DNA from: Lachnospiraceae bacterium
Lineage (GTDB): Bacteria; Bacillota; Clostridia; Lachnospirales; Lachnospiraceae
Length of the DNA: 7,741 nt
Reading direction: 5' to 3'
Assembly (NCBI GenBank): GCA_003542935.1
Contig: DPJQ01000266.1
Coordinates: 1-7,741, forward strand
Below the pieces are notes generated by a model, which ran no database searches, was not told where the DNA came from, and saw only the letters and a list, made by a program, of their open reading frames with translations. Below are positions 1 to 6,025 of the stretch, piece after piece. The translations under genes were made by a program, and so were the position numbers. Each line of letters begins with the position of its first letter. The stretch's first letter is position 1.

Positions 1-279
1 CCTGGAAGCGGCCTCAGAACGCCGGAAATCCACCCAGAGCCTGCGGCGGCTCTCCAGCATACGGTTGATCTGGGCAGCCAGGGCCATGACCGCGGTATGA
101 TCGGTAAAGACCATGACATTTTCCTCGCTGTCTTTATCCAGAATCTCCGCCAGTTTTTCACTCATCTCATTTAACGTTTTATGCATTCCTGTCCGGAAAG
201 CATACTGCTGGTACAGGATCACACCCGCCAGCAAAACGATGGTCAGAGACAACAGAAATATTCCTGCCGCCCCGCTCAT
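1..279 (-). CDS. Sensor histidine kinase, N-terminal part (cut by window edge)
   Basis: The first 93 codons of a two-component sensor kinase are visible; the rest lies beyond the left edge. The protein begins MSGAAGIFLLSLTIVLLAG, one clear membrane helix at about residues 5-25, and continues directly into a charged helical linker. No extracellular sensing domain is seen after the helix in this part. The visible end, around LWVDFRRSEAAS (about residues 81-92), resembles the stretch just before the H-box of clostridial kinases; the phosphorylated His and the ATPase domain are outside the window. The ATG overlaps the response-regulator stop as ATGA (276-279), so the two genes are translationally coupled in one operon. 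Its partner is the regulator at 276-968. The signal sensed cannot be read from the sequence. Confidence 0.82.
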   Translation of the reverse strand, partial: MSGAAGIFLLSLTIVLLAGVILYQQYAFRTGMHKTLNEMSEKLAEILDKDSEENVMVFTDHTAVMALAAQINRMLESRRRLWVDFRRSEAASR

Positions 280-968
280 GACAGATCCCCCAGTTTGTAA
301 CCGATGCCCCATACCGTCAGGATATACCGGGGCGATCGCGGCTGATCCTCGATCTTATTTCGCAGCCGGCTGATATGGACATTGACCGCGTTTTCATCGC
401 CCATGTAAGCGTCATGCCAGATCAGAGAATAGATCTGCTCTTTGGTATATACTTTTTTCGGATTCTGTAGGAACAGTTTCAGAATCTCGTATTCCTTGGC
501 GGTCAGATCCAGTTTTTGCCGGTTTTTCGTCACGGTATACTGTCCCGTATCCATCATGAGATCACCGATTTTCAGAATTTCCTTTTCCGGCTCAGCATTT
601 TTCGCATACAGTGTATTGCGGCGGATATTTGCCTTGATGCGGGCCACGACCTCTGTCATGGAAAAGGGTTTTGTGATATAGTCGTCAGCGCCAAGCCCCA
701 GCCCCAGGGCTTTGTCAGCATCCGTGTCTTTGGCTGAGACGATGATCACGGGCACGGTGCTGGTCCGGCGGATGTGCTGCAAAATATCCATCCCGCCGAT
801 CCTCGGAATCATCAGATCCAGCAGGATGAGATCATACGCATCGGAATCAAATTTCTCCATGGCTTCTTCCCCGTCCGATGCGCAGACTACCTCATAGTTT
901 TCTGTCCGCAGAAATTTTTTCAGCATTTGGCTGATCTCTCTGTCATCCTCAATGAGCAGCAGTTTCAT
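276..968 (-). CDS. OmpR/PhoB-family response regulator
   Basis: A 230-residue DNA-binding response regulator, of normal family length. The receiver domain (about 1-115) has the acidic pair D8/D9, phosphoacceptor D51 in LILLDLM, a conserved S78 in IIVSAK and K100 in ITKPF. The C-terminal winged helix (about 130-228) includes LTAKEYEILKLFLQNP and the recognition-helix region NAVNVHISRLRNKIE, typical of OmpR/PhoB proteins. The ATG is preceded by GGAGG with a 7-base spacer, which supports this start. The stop overlaps the start of the kinase gene, so the pair is co-transcribed. Upstream, a TATGAT (1044-1049, minus) could be a -10, but its -35 is poor, so the promoter is not firmly located. Target genes are unknown. 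The adjacent metal ATPase operon ends in its own terminator, so a link to it is only positional. Confidence 0.95.
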   Translation of the reverse strand: MKLLLIEDDREISQMLKKFLRTENYEVVCASDGEEAMEKFDSDAYDLILLDLMIPRIGGMDILQHIRRTSTVPVIIVSAKDTDADKALGLGLGADDYITKPFSMTEVVARIKANIRRNTLYAKNAEPEKEILKIGDLMMDTGQYTVTKNRQKLDLTAKEYEILKLFLQNPKKVYTKEQIYSLIWHDAYMGDENAVNVHISRLRNKIEDQPRSPRYILTVWGIGYKLGDLS

Positions 969-1085
969 GTGTTTTACCTCCGATAAGGTGTGTACTTTTC
1001 TTTTGCCTATATTTTGCTTTCACTGGAACGCTCCTTCTTTTGTATCATAAAACCCGCCCAAAAAACAGAGAATATCGATATCTTT

Positions 1086-1111
1086 GTCAAACTTTCTCAC
1101 CGTAGTTTGAC
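1086..1111. repeat. 8-bp inverted repeat at back-to-back -35 elements
   Basis: GTCAAACT (1086-1093) and AGTTTGAC (1104-1111) are perfect inverted arms around a 10-base spacer. The right arm overlaps the -35 TTGACT of the plus-strand promoter at 1107. The left arm reads TTGACA on the minus strand, pointing toward the response regulator, although no good -10 follows at 17 bases. It may be a regulator-binding site. Arms of this length can also arise by chance in a window this size. Confidence 0.35.
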
Positions 1112-1135
1112 TTTGGCTAAAAATGATGCTAGTAT
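1107..1135 (+). promoter_or_regulatory. Sigma-A-type promoter in the intergenic region
   Basis: TTGACT (1107-1112), a 17-base spacer and TAGTAT (1130-1135), with TG at 1127-1128 forming an extended -10. The predicted start is near 1142. No plus-strand gene follows; the next plus-strand signal is the terminator hairpin ending at 1285. This suggests a short non-coding transcript. Confidence 0.55.
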
Positions 1136-1141
1136 TACAGT

Positions 1142-1285
1142 TGATATTTGCGAATATTCATACATCCCTTTCATGGATATTGCCAATTTATTAAATTTGT
1201 GATTTCTGAGAGAATGCCCTCAGACAAAAGAATCCCTGCTGAAATCAAAGTCGTTAGACTTATGGATCTCGGCAGGGTTCTTTTT
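1142..1285 (+). ncRNA. Candidate small RNA between fez-type ATPase and response regulator
   Basis: Inferred transcript of about 144 nt from the promoter at 1107-1135 to the hairpin and T run (TTCTTTTT) ending at 1285. Inside it are a small AT hairpin (ATATT-TGCG-AATAT, near 1145-1158), a 6-bp hairpin TCTGAG/CTCAGA (1205-1210 with 1219-1224), and the long terminator hairpin. The only AUG-led frame of note encodes nine codons without a ribosome-binding site, so it is probably non-coding. Its 3' end is antisense to the 3' untranslated end of the ATPase operon. It matches no RNA family that I recognise. Confidence 0.35.
1226..1285. terminator. Bidirectional intrinsic terminator
   Basis: A long interrupted stem pairs AAGAATCCCTGC (1228-1239) with GCAGGGTTCTT (1272-1282), extended inward by GAAATC/GATCTC. 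A perfect inner hairpin AAGTC-GTTA-GACTT sits in the loop (1248-1261). Read on the minus strand it ends in TTCTTTTG, about 20 bases after the ATPase stop at 1305, and so closes that operon. Read on the plus strand it ends in TTCTTTTT and would end the candidate small RNA. Confidence 0.75.
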
Positions 1286-1304
1286 ACCGCTTCTAATAAA
1301 ATTT

Positions 1305-3386
1305 CTACACCAAATCTTTCATGCTGTTCAGACTGATCATCAACGTAGAGGCATTATGTACCAGCGCGGACGCCGTGGGCTGTATCACACCGGCGACGCC
1401 CAACAGGATCAATCCTGAATTAATGCCGATGATGCGGATGTAATTTTTGCGGATCCGCCCCATCAGCCCGTCACTGATGGCCTTCAAGGTCACAAGTCCC
1501 TCCAGATTGTCCGCGTCAATGGTGATATCCGCGATCTCCCTGGCGATCTGTGCGCCGTCACTGATCGCAATTCCCACGTCTGCCGCCGATAATGCCGGCG
1601 AATCATTGATACCGTCCCCGACCATAACCACTTTCCGGCCCGCTTTTTTCTCTCTTTCCACAAAAGACGCCTTGTCCTCCGGCAGCACTTCGGAATAGTA
1701 TTCGTCCACACCGGCCTTTGCCGCGACGGCTGCCGCGGCCCGCTCGCTGTCTCCCGTCATCATGACGATTTTCCGGTATCCGGCACGGCGCAGAGCCGCA
1801 ACCGTGGCCGCGGCTTCCTCCCGCAGAGGATCCTCCAGACAGATTACCGCCGCAAGGCTCCCCTGTATGGCGAGATACAGATGGGAATACTCATCCGGAA
1901 GCTCCTCGAAACGCCGCTCCATACCCTCCGGCACCAGGCATCCCTCATCCTCAAAGACAAAATGATAGCTCCCGATCACCACCTTCCGGTCTTCCACCAT
2001 GGAAGAAATACCGTGGGCCACGATATATTCCACCCGGGAATGGGTTTCCTCATGGGTGAGGCCGCGTTTCTTCGCCGCATGGACAATTGCCCTGGCCATA
2101 GAGTGGGGGAAATGTTCTTCCAGACAGGCGGCGATCCTCAGCAGTTCGTCGACATTCTCGTCTATAAAGGGGATGATCTCTTTCACGGACGGCCGGGCTT
2201 TCGTCAGAGTCCCCGTCTTGTCAAATATAATTGTGTCTGCTTCGGCAGTTTTTTCCAGGAATTTGCCGCCCTTGACCGTGATCCGATGGGTTCCCGACTC
2301 CCGGATGGCCGACAGCACGGAAATCGGCATGGCAAGCTTCAGTGCACAGGAAAAATCCACCATCAACACGGACAATGCCTTTGCCGTGTTTCTGGTCAGG
2401 CCATAGACCAGCGCCGTCCCCAGCAGCGTATAGGGCACCAGCCTGTCGGCCAGATGCTCGGCCCGTCCCTCCATGGAGGATTTCAGTTTCTGCGACTCCT
2501 CAATCATGCGGACAATTTTCTCATATTTGTTGGAACCGGAAGTTTCCTTCACCCGGATTGTCAGTTCACCTTCCTCCAAAACCGTGCCCGCATAGACATA
2601 GCCGCCCGTTTCCCGGCGCACGGGCAGAGCCTCTCCCGTCAGAGACGCCTGGTTGACCGCACCTCGGCCCGCCGTCACGATGCCGTCAAAGGGAATCACA
2701 TTGCCCATATGTATGACGACGGCATCCCCCTGTTTTACTTCCTCAGTATCCACCAGGACTTCTTTACCGTCCACCAAAAGCCATACCCGATCGATATTCA
2801 GGGCCATACTCCTTGCCAGATCGTCCACGGATTTTTTGTGGGTCCACTCCTCCAGTATCTCTCCGATACCCAGCAGGAACATAACGGAACCGGCTGTTCT
2901 GAAATCTTTCCGGATCATGGATACAGTGATGGCCGTTCCGTCCAGGACAGATACCTCTATCCGTCTTCCTGCCAGCGCACGCAGGCCTTTCCGGATATAT
3001 TTCACGGATTTACAGGCAACCAGTACATTTCTGACCGGTATGGGAAGGAATATTTTGCTCCCTATGCGCCATATAACCTTCTCTATGATCTGATCCTGAT
3101 AGGACCGGCTCATTTCCCTCCCGGAATTCTGCCATACATGATCCGGCACGGATACCCTCCCGTAAGAAAACCCCTGCAAAATACGGATAAGTTTCTCACG
3201 TTCTCCCGTATAGCAAATGGCCGCGTCCTGATTTCTCTCATATACCTTTACTGCTGTAACAAATGTCTGGCCCTCCAGGTAATACTGAAAAATGTCGGCT
3301 TCCTTTGTGGACATCTGTCTGCATATCAGATGAATCCGCATCCGTCCTTTTATTTCATGAACAATTCTGAATTTCATTTCAACCAC
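1305..3386 (-). CDS. fezB: Metal-transporting P1B-type ATPase, P1B-6/FezB-like
   Basis: A 693-residue P-type ATPase with a complete catalytic core: TGEALP (250-255), phosphorylated D389 in FDKTGTLT, the HP-type motif EHFPHS (424-429), TGDS (544-547) and GDGINDSPA (590-598). The ion-path motif in the membrane is SCALK (346-350) instead of CPC, which is the P1B-6 type as I recall it. That group includes the ferrosome ATPase FezB. The N-terminal domain (about 1-75) has no CxxC metal site but carries HEIKGRMR (10-17), a basic motif seen in such proteins. Membrane segments lie near 110-180, 313-360 and 648-690. The GTG start at 3386 has GGAAGG only 3 bases away; ATG at 3377 (690 residues) is an equally good start. 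It follows the DUF6110-like gene by 48 bases and is the last gene before the terminator. The transported ion is inferred to be iron from context; another transition metal is possible. Confidence 0.9.
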   Translation of the reverse strand: MVEMKFRIVHEIKGRMRIHLICRQMSTKEADIFQYYLEGQTFVTAVKVYERNQDAAICYTGEREKLIRILQGFSYGRVSVPDHVWQNSGREMSRSYQDQIIEKVIWRIGSKIFLPIPVRNVLVACKSVKYIRKGLRALAGRRIEVSVLDGTAITVSMIRKDFRTAGSVMFLLGIGEILEEWTHKKSVDDLARSMALNIDRVWLLVDGKEVLVDTEEVKQGDAVVIHMGNVIPFDGIVTAGRGAVNQASLTGEALPVRRETGGYVYAGTVLEEGELTIRVKETSGSNKYEKIVRMIEESQKLKSSMEGRAEHLADRLVPYTLLGTALVYGLTRNTAKALSVLMVDFSCALKLAMPISVLSAIRESGTHRITVKGGKFLEKTAEADTIIFDKTGTLTKARPSVKEIIPFIDENVDELLRIAACLEEHFPHSMARAIVHAAKKRGLTHEETHSRVEYIVAHGISSMVEDRKVVIGSYHFVFEDEGCLVPEGMERRFEELPDEYSHLYLAIQGSLAAVICLEDPLREEAAATVAALRRAGYRKIVMMTGDSERAAAAVAAKAGVDEYYSEVLPEDKASFVEREKKAGRKVVMVGDGINDSPALSAADVGIAISDGAQIAREIADITIDADNLEGLVTLKAISDGLMGRIRKNYIRIIGINSGLILLGVAGVIQPTASALVHNASTLMISLNSMKDLV

Positions 3387-3434
3387 TGCCCTTCCGCAGA
3401 CATACTGCTTGCTAAAACAGCCCCGTCTTATACC

Positions 3435-3752
3435 TTACTCGGCAGTAGTTTCCGCACCTTCTTCTGCCACTTCTTTGTAAGCATCCTTATCTTCAAATTC
3501 CGCTTCCGCCTCATCGGCAGCTCTTTCTTCGTTAATCTGAACGGCCTCTGCGTAAATATCCTCCGCATTTTCCTGGAAATTGGTAACTGTTTTCAGGATG
3601 CTCTCTCTTGCCCGAAGCACGGCGGCTGTGCCATGGGTATACGCCTTTTTTGCATCTTTACTGGACAACAGCTTAATACCTGCCGTGCCGAACATCACTC
3701 CCGCAGCAAAAAACGCTGCCTTTACGCCGTCCACTTCTTTTAAAATACTCAC
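3435..3752 (-). CDS. Small membrane protein, DUF6110-like, FezA candidate
   Basis: A 105-residue protein with one hydrophobic segment at about 11-29 (KAAFFAAGVMFGTAGIKLL), containing glycines spaced as G18xxxG22 and G25, a pattern that favours helix packing in membranes. A long amphipathic, Ala-rich helix follows (about 32-80, including KDAKKAYTHGTAAVLRARE). The tail is strongly acidic (about 78-105, many Glu and Asp), which could bind cations. It resembles the DUF6110 group found beside P1B ATPases in Firmicutes. By position and build it would be the counterpart of FezA, the membrane protein needed for ferrosomes; this is inference. The start is GTG, with GAGGAG 3 bases and AGGAGG 11 bases upstream. 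It lies 21 bases after the 26-residue peptide gene and 48 bases before the ATPase, in one operon. Confidence 0.8.
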   Translation of the reverse strand: MSILKEVDGVKAAFFAAGVMFGTAGIKLLSSKDAKKAYTHGTAAVLRARESILKTVTNFQENAEDIYAEAVQINEERAADEAEAEFEDKDAYKEVAEEGAETTAE

Positions 3753-3773
3753 TGTCTCCTCATCCTCCTTTGT

Positions 3774-3854
3774 TCACTTGTGTTTGTAGCCTGTGTAAAA
3801 TGTCATAACCATACAAACCACCGCGGCCCATGCCCAAAATCTGTGTTTTTTCAT
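3774..3854 (-). CDS. 26-residue single-pass membrane peptide
   Basis: A very short gene: ATG at 3852-3854, stop TGA at 3774-3776, and a near-ideal AAGGAGG ribosome-binding site with a 6-base spacer. The peptide starts MKKHRFWAWAAVVCMVM and ends in TFYTGYKHK, giving one membrane helix of about 15-17 residues between basic ends. It recalls the DUF6219-like FYTGYK small proteins that I associate with this operon type (memory, not a search). It is the first gene after the promoter at 3878-3906 and sits 21 bases before the DUF6110-like gene. It could be the small first gene of a fezXAB-type operon, helping the ATPase or FezA assemble. The quality of the ribosome-binding site and the placement make real translation likely. 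Confidence 0.72.
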   Translation of the reverse strand: MKKHRFWAWAAVVCMVMTFYTGYKHK

Positions 3855-3877
3855 AGAAATCCTCCTTGTTACGCACG

Positions 3878-3906
3878 ATTATAACATTCGCATTTCCCAT
3901 TTTCCA
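3878..3906 (-). promoter_or_regulatory. Promoter of the fez-type operon
   Basis: On the minus strand there is TGGAAA (3901-3906), a 17-base spacer and TATAAT (3878-3883), with TG just upstream as an extended -10 (TGTTATAAT). The predicted start is near 3871, leaving a 17-base leader before the 26-residue gene. The -35 matches only 4 of 6, so the extended -10 probably carries it. A Fur-like palindrome is centred about 58 bases upstream of the start. Confidence 0.6.
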
Positions 3907-3921
3907 TTTATTTCCGTTTGT

Positions 3922-3939
3922 TGATAAATTCTATCAATA
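3922..3939. promoter_or_regulatory. Fur-box-like operator upstream of the fez-type operon
   Basis: TGATAAATTCTATCAATA. The core TTGATA-AATTC-TATCAA is an inverted repeat (3921-3937). It matches the 7-1-7 Fur consensus TGATAATnATTATCA at 11 of 14 defined positions. It differs at one base from the site at 4588-4605. The likely ligand is Fur or the local Fur-like protein. Confidence 0.68.
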
Positions 3940-4032
3940 GCAACACAAAACAGGCCTATTTCTTTGGAAATACGCCGAATTATGCAACACATATGAATTT
4001 TTTGCCGGAGGGGCTTTCTCTAAATGAAAACT

Positions 4033-4494
4033 TCAGTTGTCCGTTTCCACCATAATACCGGTAATATGCTGCCCGTCTATGTAGCCGCATGCCCTCAGTC
4101 CATTCCAGATCACTTTATACCAGCTCTGTGCGGAAAGCCTCCGCTCCGTGTGGTCGTCCAAGGTGATGATACAGGCCTCTTCCCTCCTGTCACCCGTGCA
4201 GCAGGATATTTTGTACATATTTTTCCTGCTGATCGCACCGATCTCCTCCAGCAGATTGATCATCCGGTATACAGTGGCTGTACCGATCCGGCTGTCTTTC
4301 TCTTTTGCCTTATAATAAATCTCTTTACAGCTGGCGCATTCTTCCCGCAGAATGATATCCAGAAGCATCCGCCTCTGCCTGGTGATCCTGCATCCTCTGT
4401 CTTTCAGCCTCTGAACAACCAGCTCCTCCTGCATTTTCGTTCTCTGGTAATTAGCTGCCTCTTTCTTTTTCTTTTGCTGGGTCATCTCAGCCAC
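4033..4494 (-). CDS. Fur-family transcriptional regulator, divergent
   Basis: A 153-residue Fur-type repressor. The winged helix (about 24-90) is clear: RLKDRGCRITRQRRMLLDII, then the recognition region GTATVYRMINLLEEIGAIS (71-89). The dimerisation half is unusual. The HHDH metal cluster of Fur/Zur/PerR is absent and so are paired CxxC zinc motifs near the C-terminus. Only H115, H143 and scattered Cys (53, 56, 98, 99, 106, 136) remain as possible ligands. The N-terminal tail is Lys/Gln-rich. The GTG start at 4494 has GGAGG at a 7-base spacing; the ATG three codons on would be too far. A strong promoter and a Fur-like palindrome lie upstream. No terminator is seen after the stop, so some transcripts may continue into the operon 178 bases downstream. 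It probably controls itself and that operon. Confidence 0.88.
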   Translation of the reverse strand: MAEMTQQKKKKEAANYQRTKMQEELVVQRLKDRGCRITRQRRMLLDIILREECASCKEIYYKAKEKDSRIGTATVYRMINLLEEIGAISRKNMYKISCCTGDRREEACIITLDDHTERRLSAQSWYKVIWNGLRACGYIDGQHITGIMVETDN

Positions 4495-4549
4495 CCTGTT
4501 TCCTCCCGCAGTAATTACCGCCAGCCCCGACCTTCTTTTTCCTTGGGTT

Positions 4550-4578
4550 AGTATATTCTAATTTATGTTAGCTGTCAA
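4550..4578 (-). promoter_or_regulatory. Promoter of the Fur-family gene
   Basis: On the minus strand there is TTGACA (4573-4578), a 17-base spacer and TATACT (4550-4555), close to the sigma-A consensus. The start would be near 4543, about 48 bases before the GTG. An overlapping second -10, TATAAT (4578-4583), with a weak TTATTG -35 would have the palindrome at 4588-4602 lying inside its spacer. Confidence 0.7.
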
Positions 4579-4587
4579 TTATACAGA

Positions 4588-4605
4588 TGATAAATTTTAT
4601 CAATA
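4588..4605. promoter_or_regulatory. Fur-box-like operator upstream of the Fur-family gene
   Basis: TGATAAATTTTATCAATA. The first 15 bases are a perfect 7-1-7 inverted repeat (TGATAAA-T-TTTATCA), the form bound by Firmicute Fur proteins, matching the consensus at 12 of 14 positions. It is centred about 52 bases upstream of the predicted start of the regulator gene. This points to autoregulation. Confidence 0.72.
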
Positions 4606-4619
4606 AGAAATTTATGGCC

Positions 4620-4817
4620 CTATTTAGCATAAATCTCAACCAGCTCAATTCCCCCCTCTTTACCTAAATTACGGCTGTACATTTTTTCGGCCGGATTGTT
4701 CCAGTGTTCATGGACGCCAAGGTTTTCCACTGTCTCCCCGTTTCCATTGTAATACACGTTTCCGTAAGGCGCGTTATGGATCATGCCTGCTTCATGCAGG
4801 TAATTCTCTATATACGG
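4620..4817 (-). pseudogene. C-terminal gene remnant, possibly of a DUF362-type protein
   Basis: An open frame of 65 codons with no start of its own apart from an internal ATG (4782-4784), bounded upstream by a stop at 4818-4820. The peptide is protein-like rather than random: it contains MIHNAPYGNVYYNGNGE and LGVHEHWNNPAEKMYSRNL, and ends GGIELVEIYAK. I recall the HEHWNN...YSRNLG pattern from the C-terminal ends of some DUF362-type secreted or cytosolic proteins, though not firmly. No ribosome-binding site is seen in front of the internal ATG. The missing N-terminal part is replaced by the terminator of the intact DUF362 gene at 4926, which suggests a deletion or replacement at this junction. 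It could instead be a short expressed peptide of 54 residues, but I think this unlikely. Confidence 0.5.
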
Positions 4818-4846
4818 TTAAAGATATGCACCGCCGGACGCACAAT

Positions 4847-4890
4847 AAAATAAAGGTACTCCCTGCTTTACTGGCCAAGAAGTACCTCTT
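4847..4890 (-). terminator. Intrinsic terminator of the DUF362 gene
   Basis: On the minus strand AGGTACT (4881-4887) pairs with AGTACCT (4854-4860). The stem continues inward by about five more pairs, including G-U pairs, around a loop of about 10 bases. It is followed by TTTATTTTATT. It lies about 40 bases after the DUF362 stop. Confidence 0.75.
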
Positions 4891-4925
4891 TACACATTAC
4901 ATAATTATTCTGTCTGCCGCTACCA

Positions 4926-5927
4926 TTATCCGGCAAATGGCATAAGCCCTTTTACAACTTCTGCCGGTTGGACGATCCTGTCCTCATTGTCAATATCCAC
5001 TAACGTATAACGGTCATTGCCCATGCCCAATTCCTTCATATAAGAAAGCTGACGGAGTCCATGGCGGGACTCAATCAGCTGTACCAGATCATGATGTTCT
5101 TCTTCGGTCATAGCATAGACGATATCCACACATGCCTGATCCACAGCCAGGATATCCAGGGAAGCACAGATGCCCACATTCGGAGTTACCACCGGCTCCG
5201 CATGAATGCCCTCACAATCACAGGAAACCGACATATTACGCATAACGTTAATATAAGCAATCTTTCTGCCAAAATAGTCCACTACGGCTTTTGTAGATTC
5301 GGTCATGCGTTCCATAAACTCTTCATTGCTGATATCCCATTGGTCACTTTGGCCCGGAGTAGTGTGAATCATAGCTTTGCCGACTTTGCCATCCGCACAG
5401 CCGATACCGATATTCTTATCGGAACCTCCGAAACCTCCTTTGCTATGGCCTTTGAAGTGGGTAAGCGCCAGCAGGGAATCATACTCCTGCAGTGTCTTTC
5501 CCATAGACATTTCGGAAAACCATTTTCCCCCTTTCACTGGAAGCAAAACTGCCCCATCCGCATCCATAATATCCACCGGGGCAAAAGTCCACCCATTGAC
5601 CCGCAGAGTTTCCCGATGTTTCTCAGTAGTATCCCTGTCTCCTTCATAGTAAGAATTTGTCTCAATGATCGTTCCGTCAGGCAGTTTCTGTTCCATCAGC
5701 GTCCTGACCCAATCCCGCGGGATAATATTAGGGCCGTTTTTCTCTCCGGTATGGAGCTTGACAGCTACCCTGCCTCCCAGAACCTCCATGATGCGTCCAT
5801 AAATCTTCACCAGACCCTCTGCTGACAAGTCATGAGTAAAATACACGACGGACTCTCCGCCGGTACGCTCCTCATAAGGAATATAATGCTCTCCACCGGT
5901 TCCCGGAACTACTTTTTTCTCTTTCAT
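4926..5927 (-). CDS. DUF362 domain-containing protein
   Basis: A 333-residue protein with the DUF362 pattern: VAVKLHTGEKNGPNIIPR (about 54-71), then ALTHFKGHSKGGFGGSDKNIGIGCADGKVGKAMIH (about 154-188) and MSVSCDCEGIHAEPV...PNVGICASLDILAVDQACVDIVYA (about 232-272). The CDCE cysteines and the GHSKGGFGG histidine/glycine loop look like a cofactor or metal site, but the reaction of this family is not established. No CxxCxxC ferredoxin domain, signal peptide or membrane helix is present, so it should be cytosolic. The ATG has AGGAGG at a 7-base spacing. It is transcribed alone, away from the LysR-type gene at 6145, which makes it the natural target of that regulator. A terminator follows. A probable fragment of a related gene lies just downstream. 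Confidence 0.85.
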   Translation of the reverse strand: MKEKKVVPGTGGEHYIPYEERTGGESVVYFTHDLSAEGLVKIYGRIMEVLGGRVAVKLHTGEKNGPNIIPRDWVRTLMEQKLPDGTIIETNSYYEGDRDTTEKHRETLRVNGWTFAPVDIMDADGAVLLPVKGGKWFSEMSMGKTLQEYDSLLALTHFKGHSKGGFGGSDKNIGIGCADGKVGKAMIHTTPGQSDQWDISNEEFMERMTESTKAVVDYFGRKIAYINVMRNMSVSCDCEGIHAEPVVTPNVGICASLDILAVDQACVDIVYAMTEEEHHDLVQLIESRHGLRQLSYMKELGMGNDRYTLVDIDNEDRIVQPAEVVKGLMPFAG

Positions 5928-6025
5928 ATGAACACCTCCTGCATATTATTTTGCATTCAAAAATATTCCGCTATACGTTCCATTCTTTCTGATTGCTTTA
6001 CCCTGAAAGGACAACGATTTTTATA

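Noticed and set aside
1142..1202. Short peptide frame inside the candidate small RNA
   Set aside because: Only nine codons from the ATG near 1174, with no ribosome-binding site.
1881..3743. Long plus-strand open frame of 620 codons opposite the ATPase and small membrane genes
   Set aside because: It is antisense to genes with clear catalytic motifs, its translation has no domain-like pattern, and it has no ribosome-binding site. It is a by-product of the codon usage on the other strand.
4003..4019. GCC/GGC hairpin after the Fur-family stop as a terminator
   Set aside because: The stem is only three pairs and on the minus strand it is followed by A residues, not T residues.
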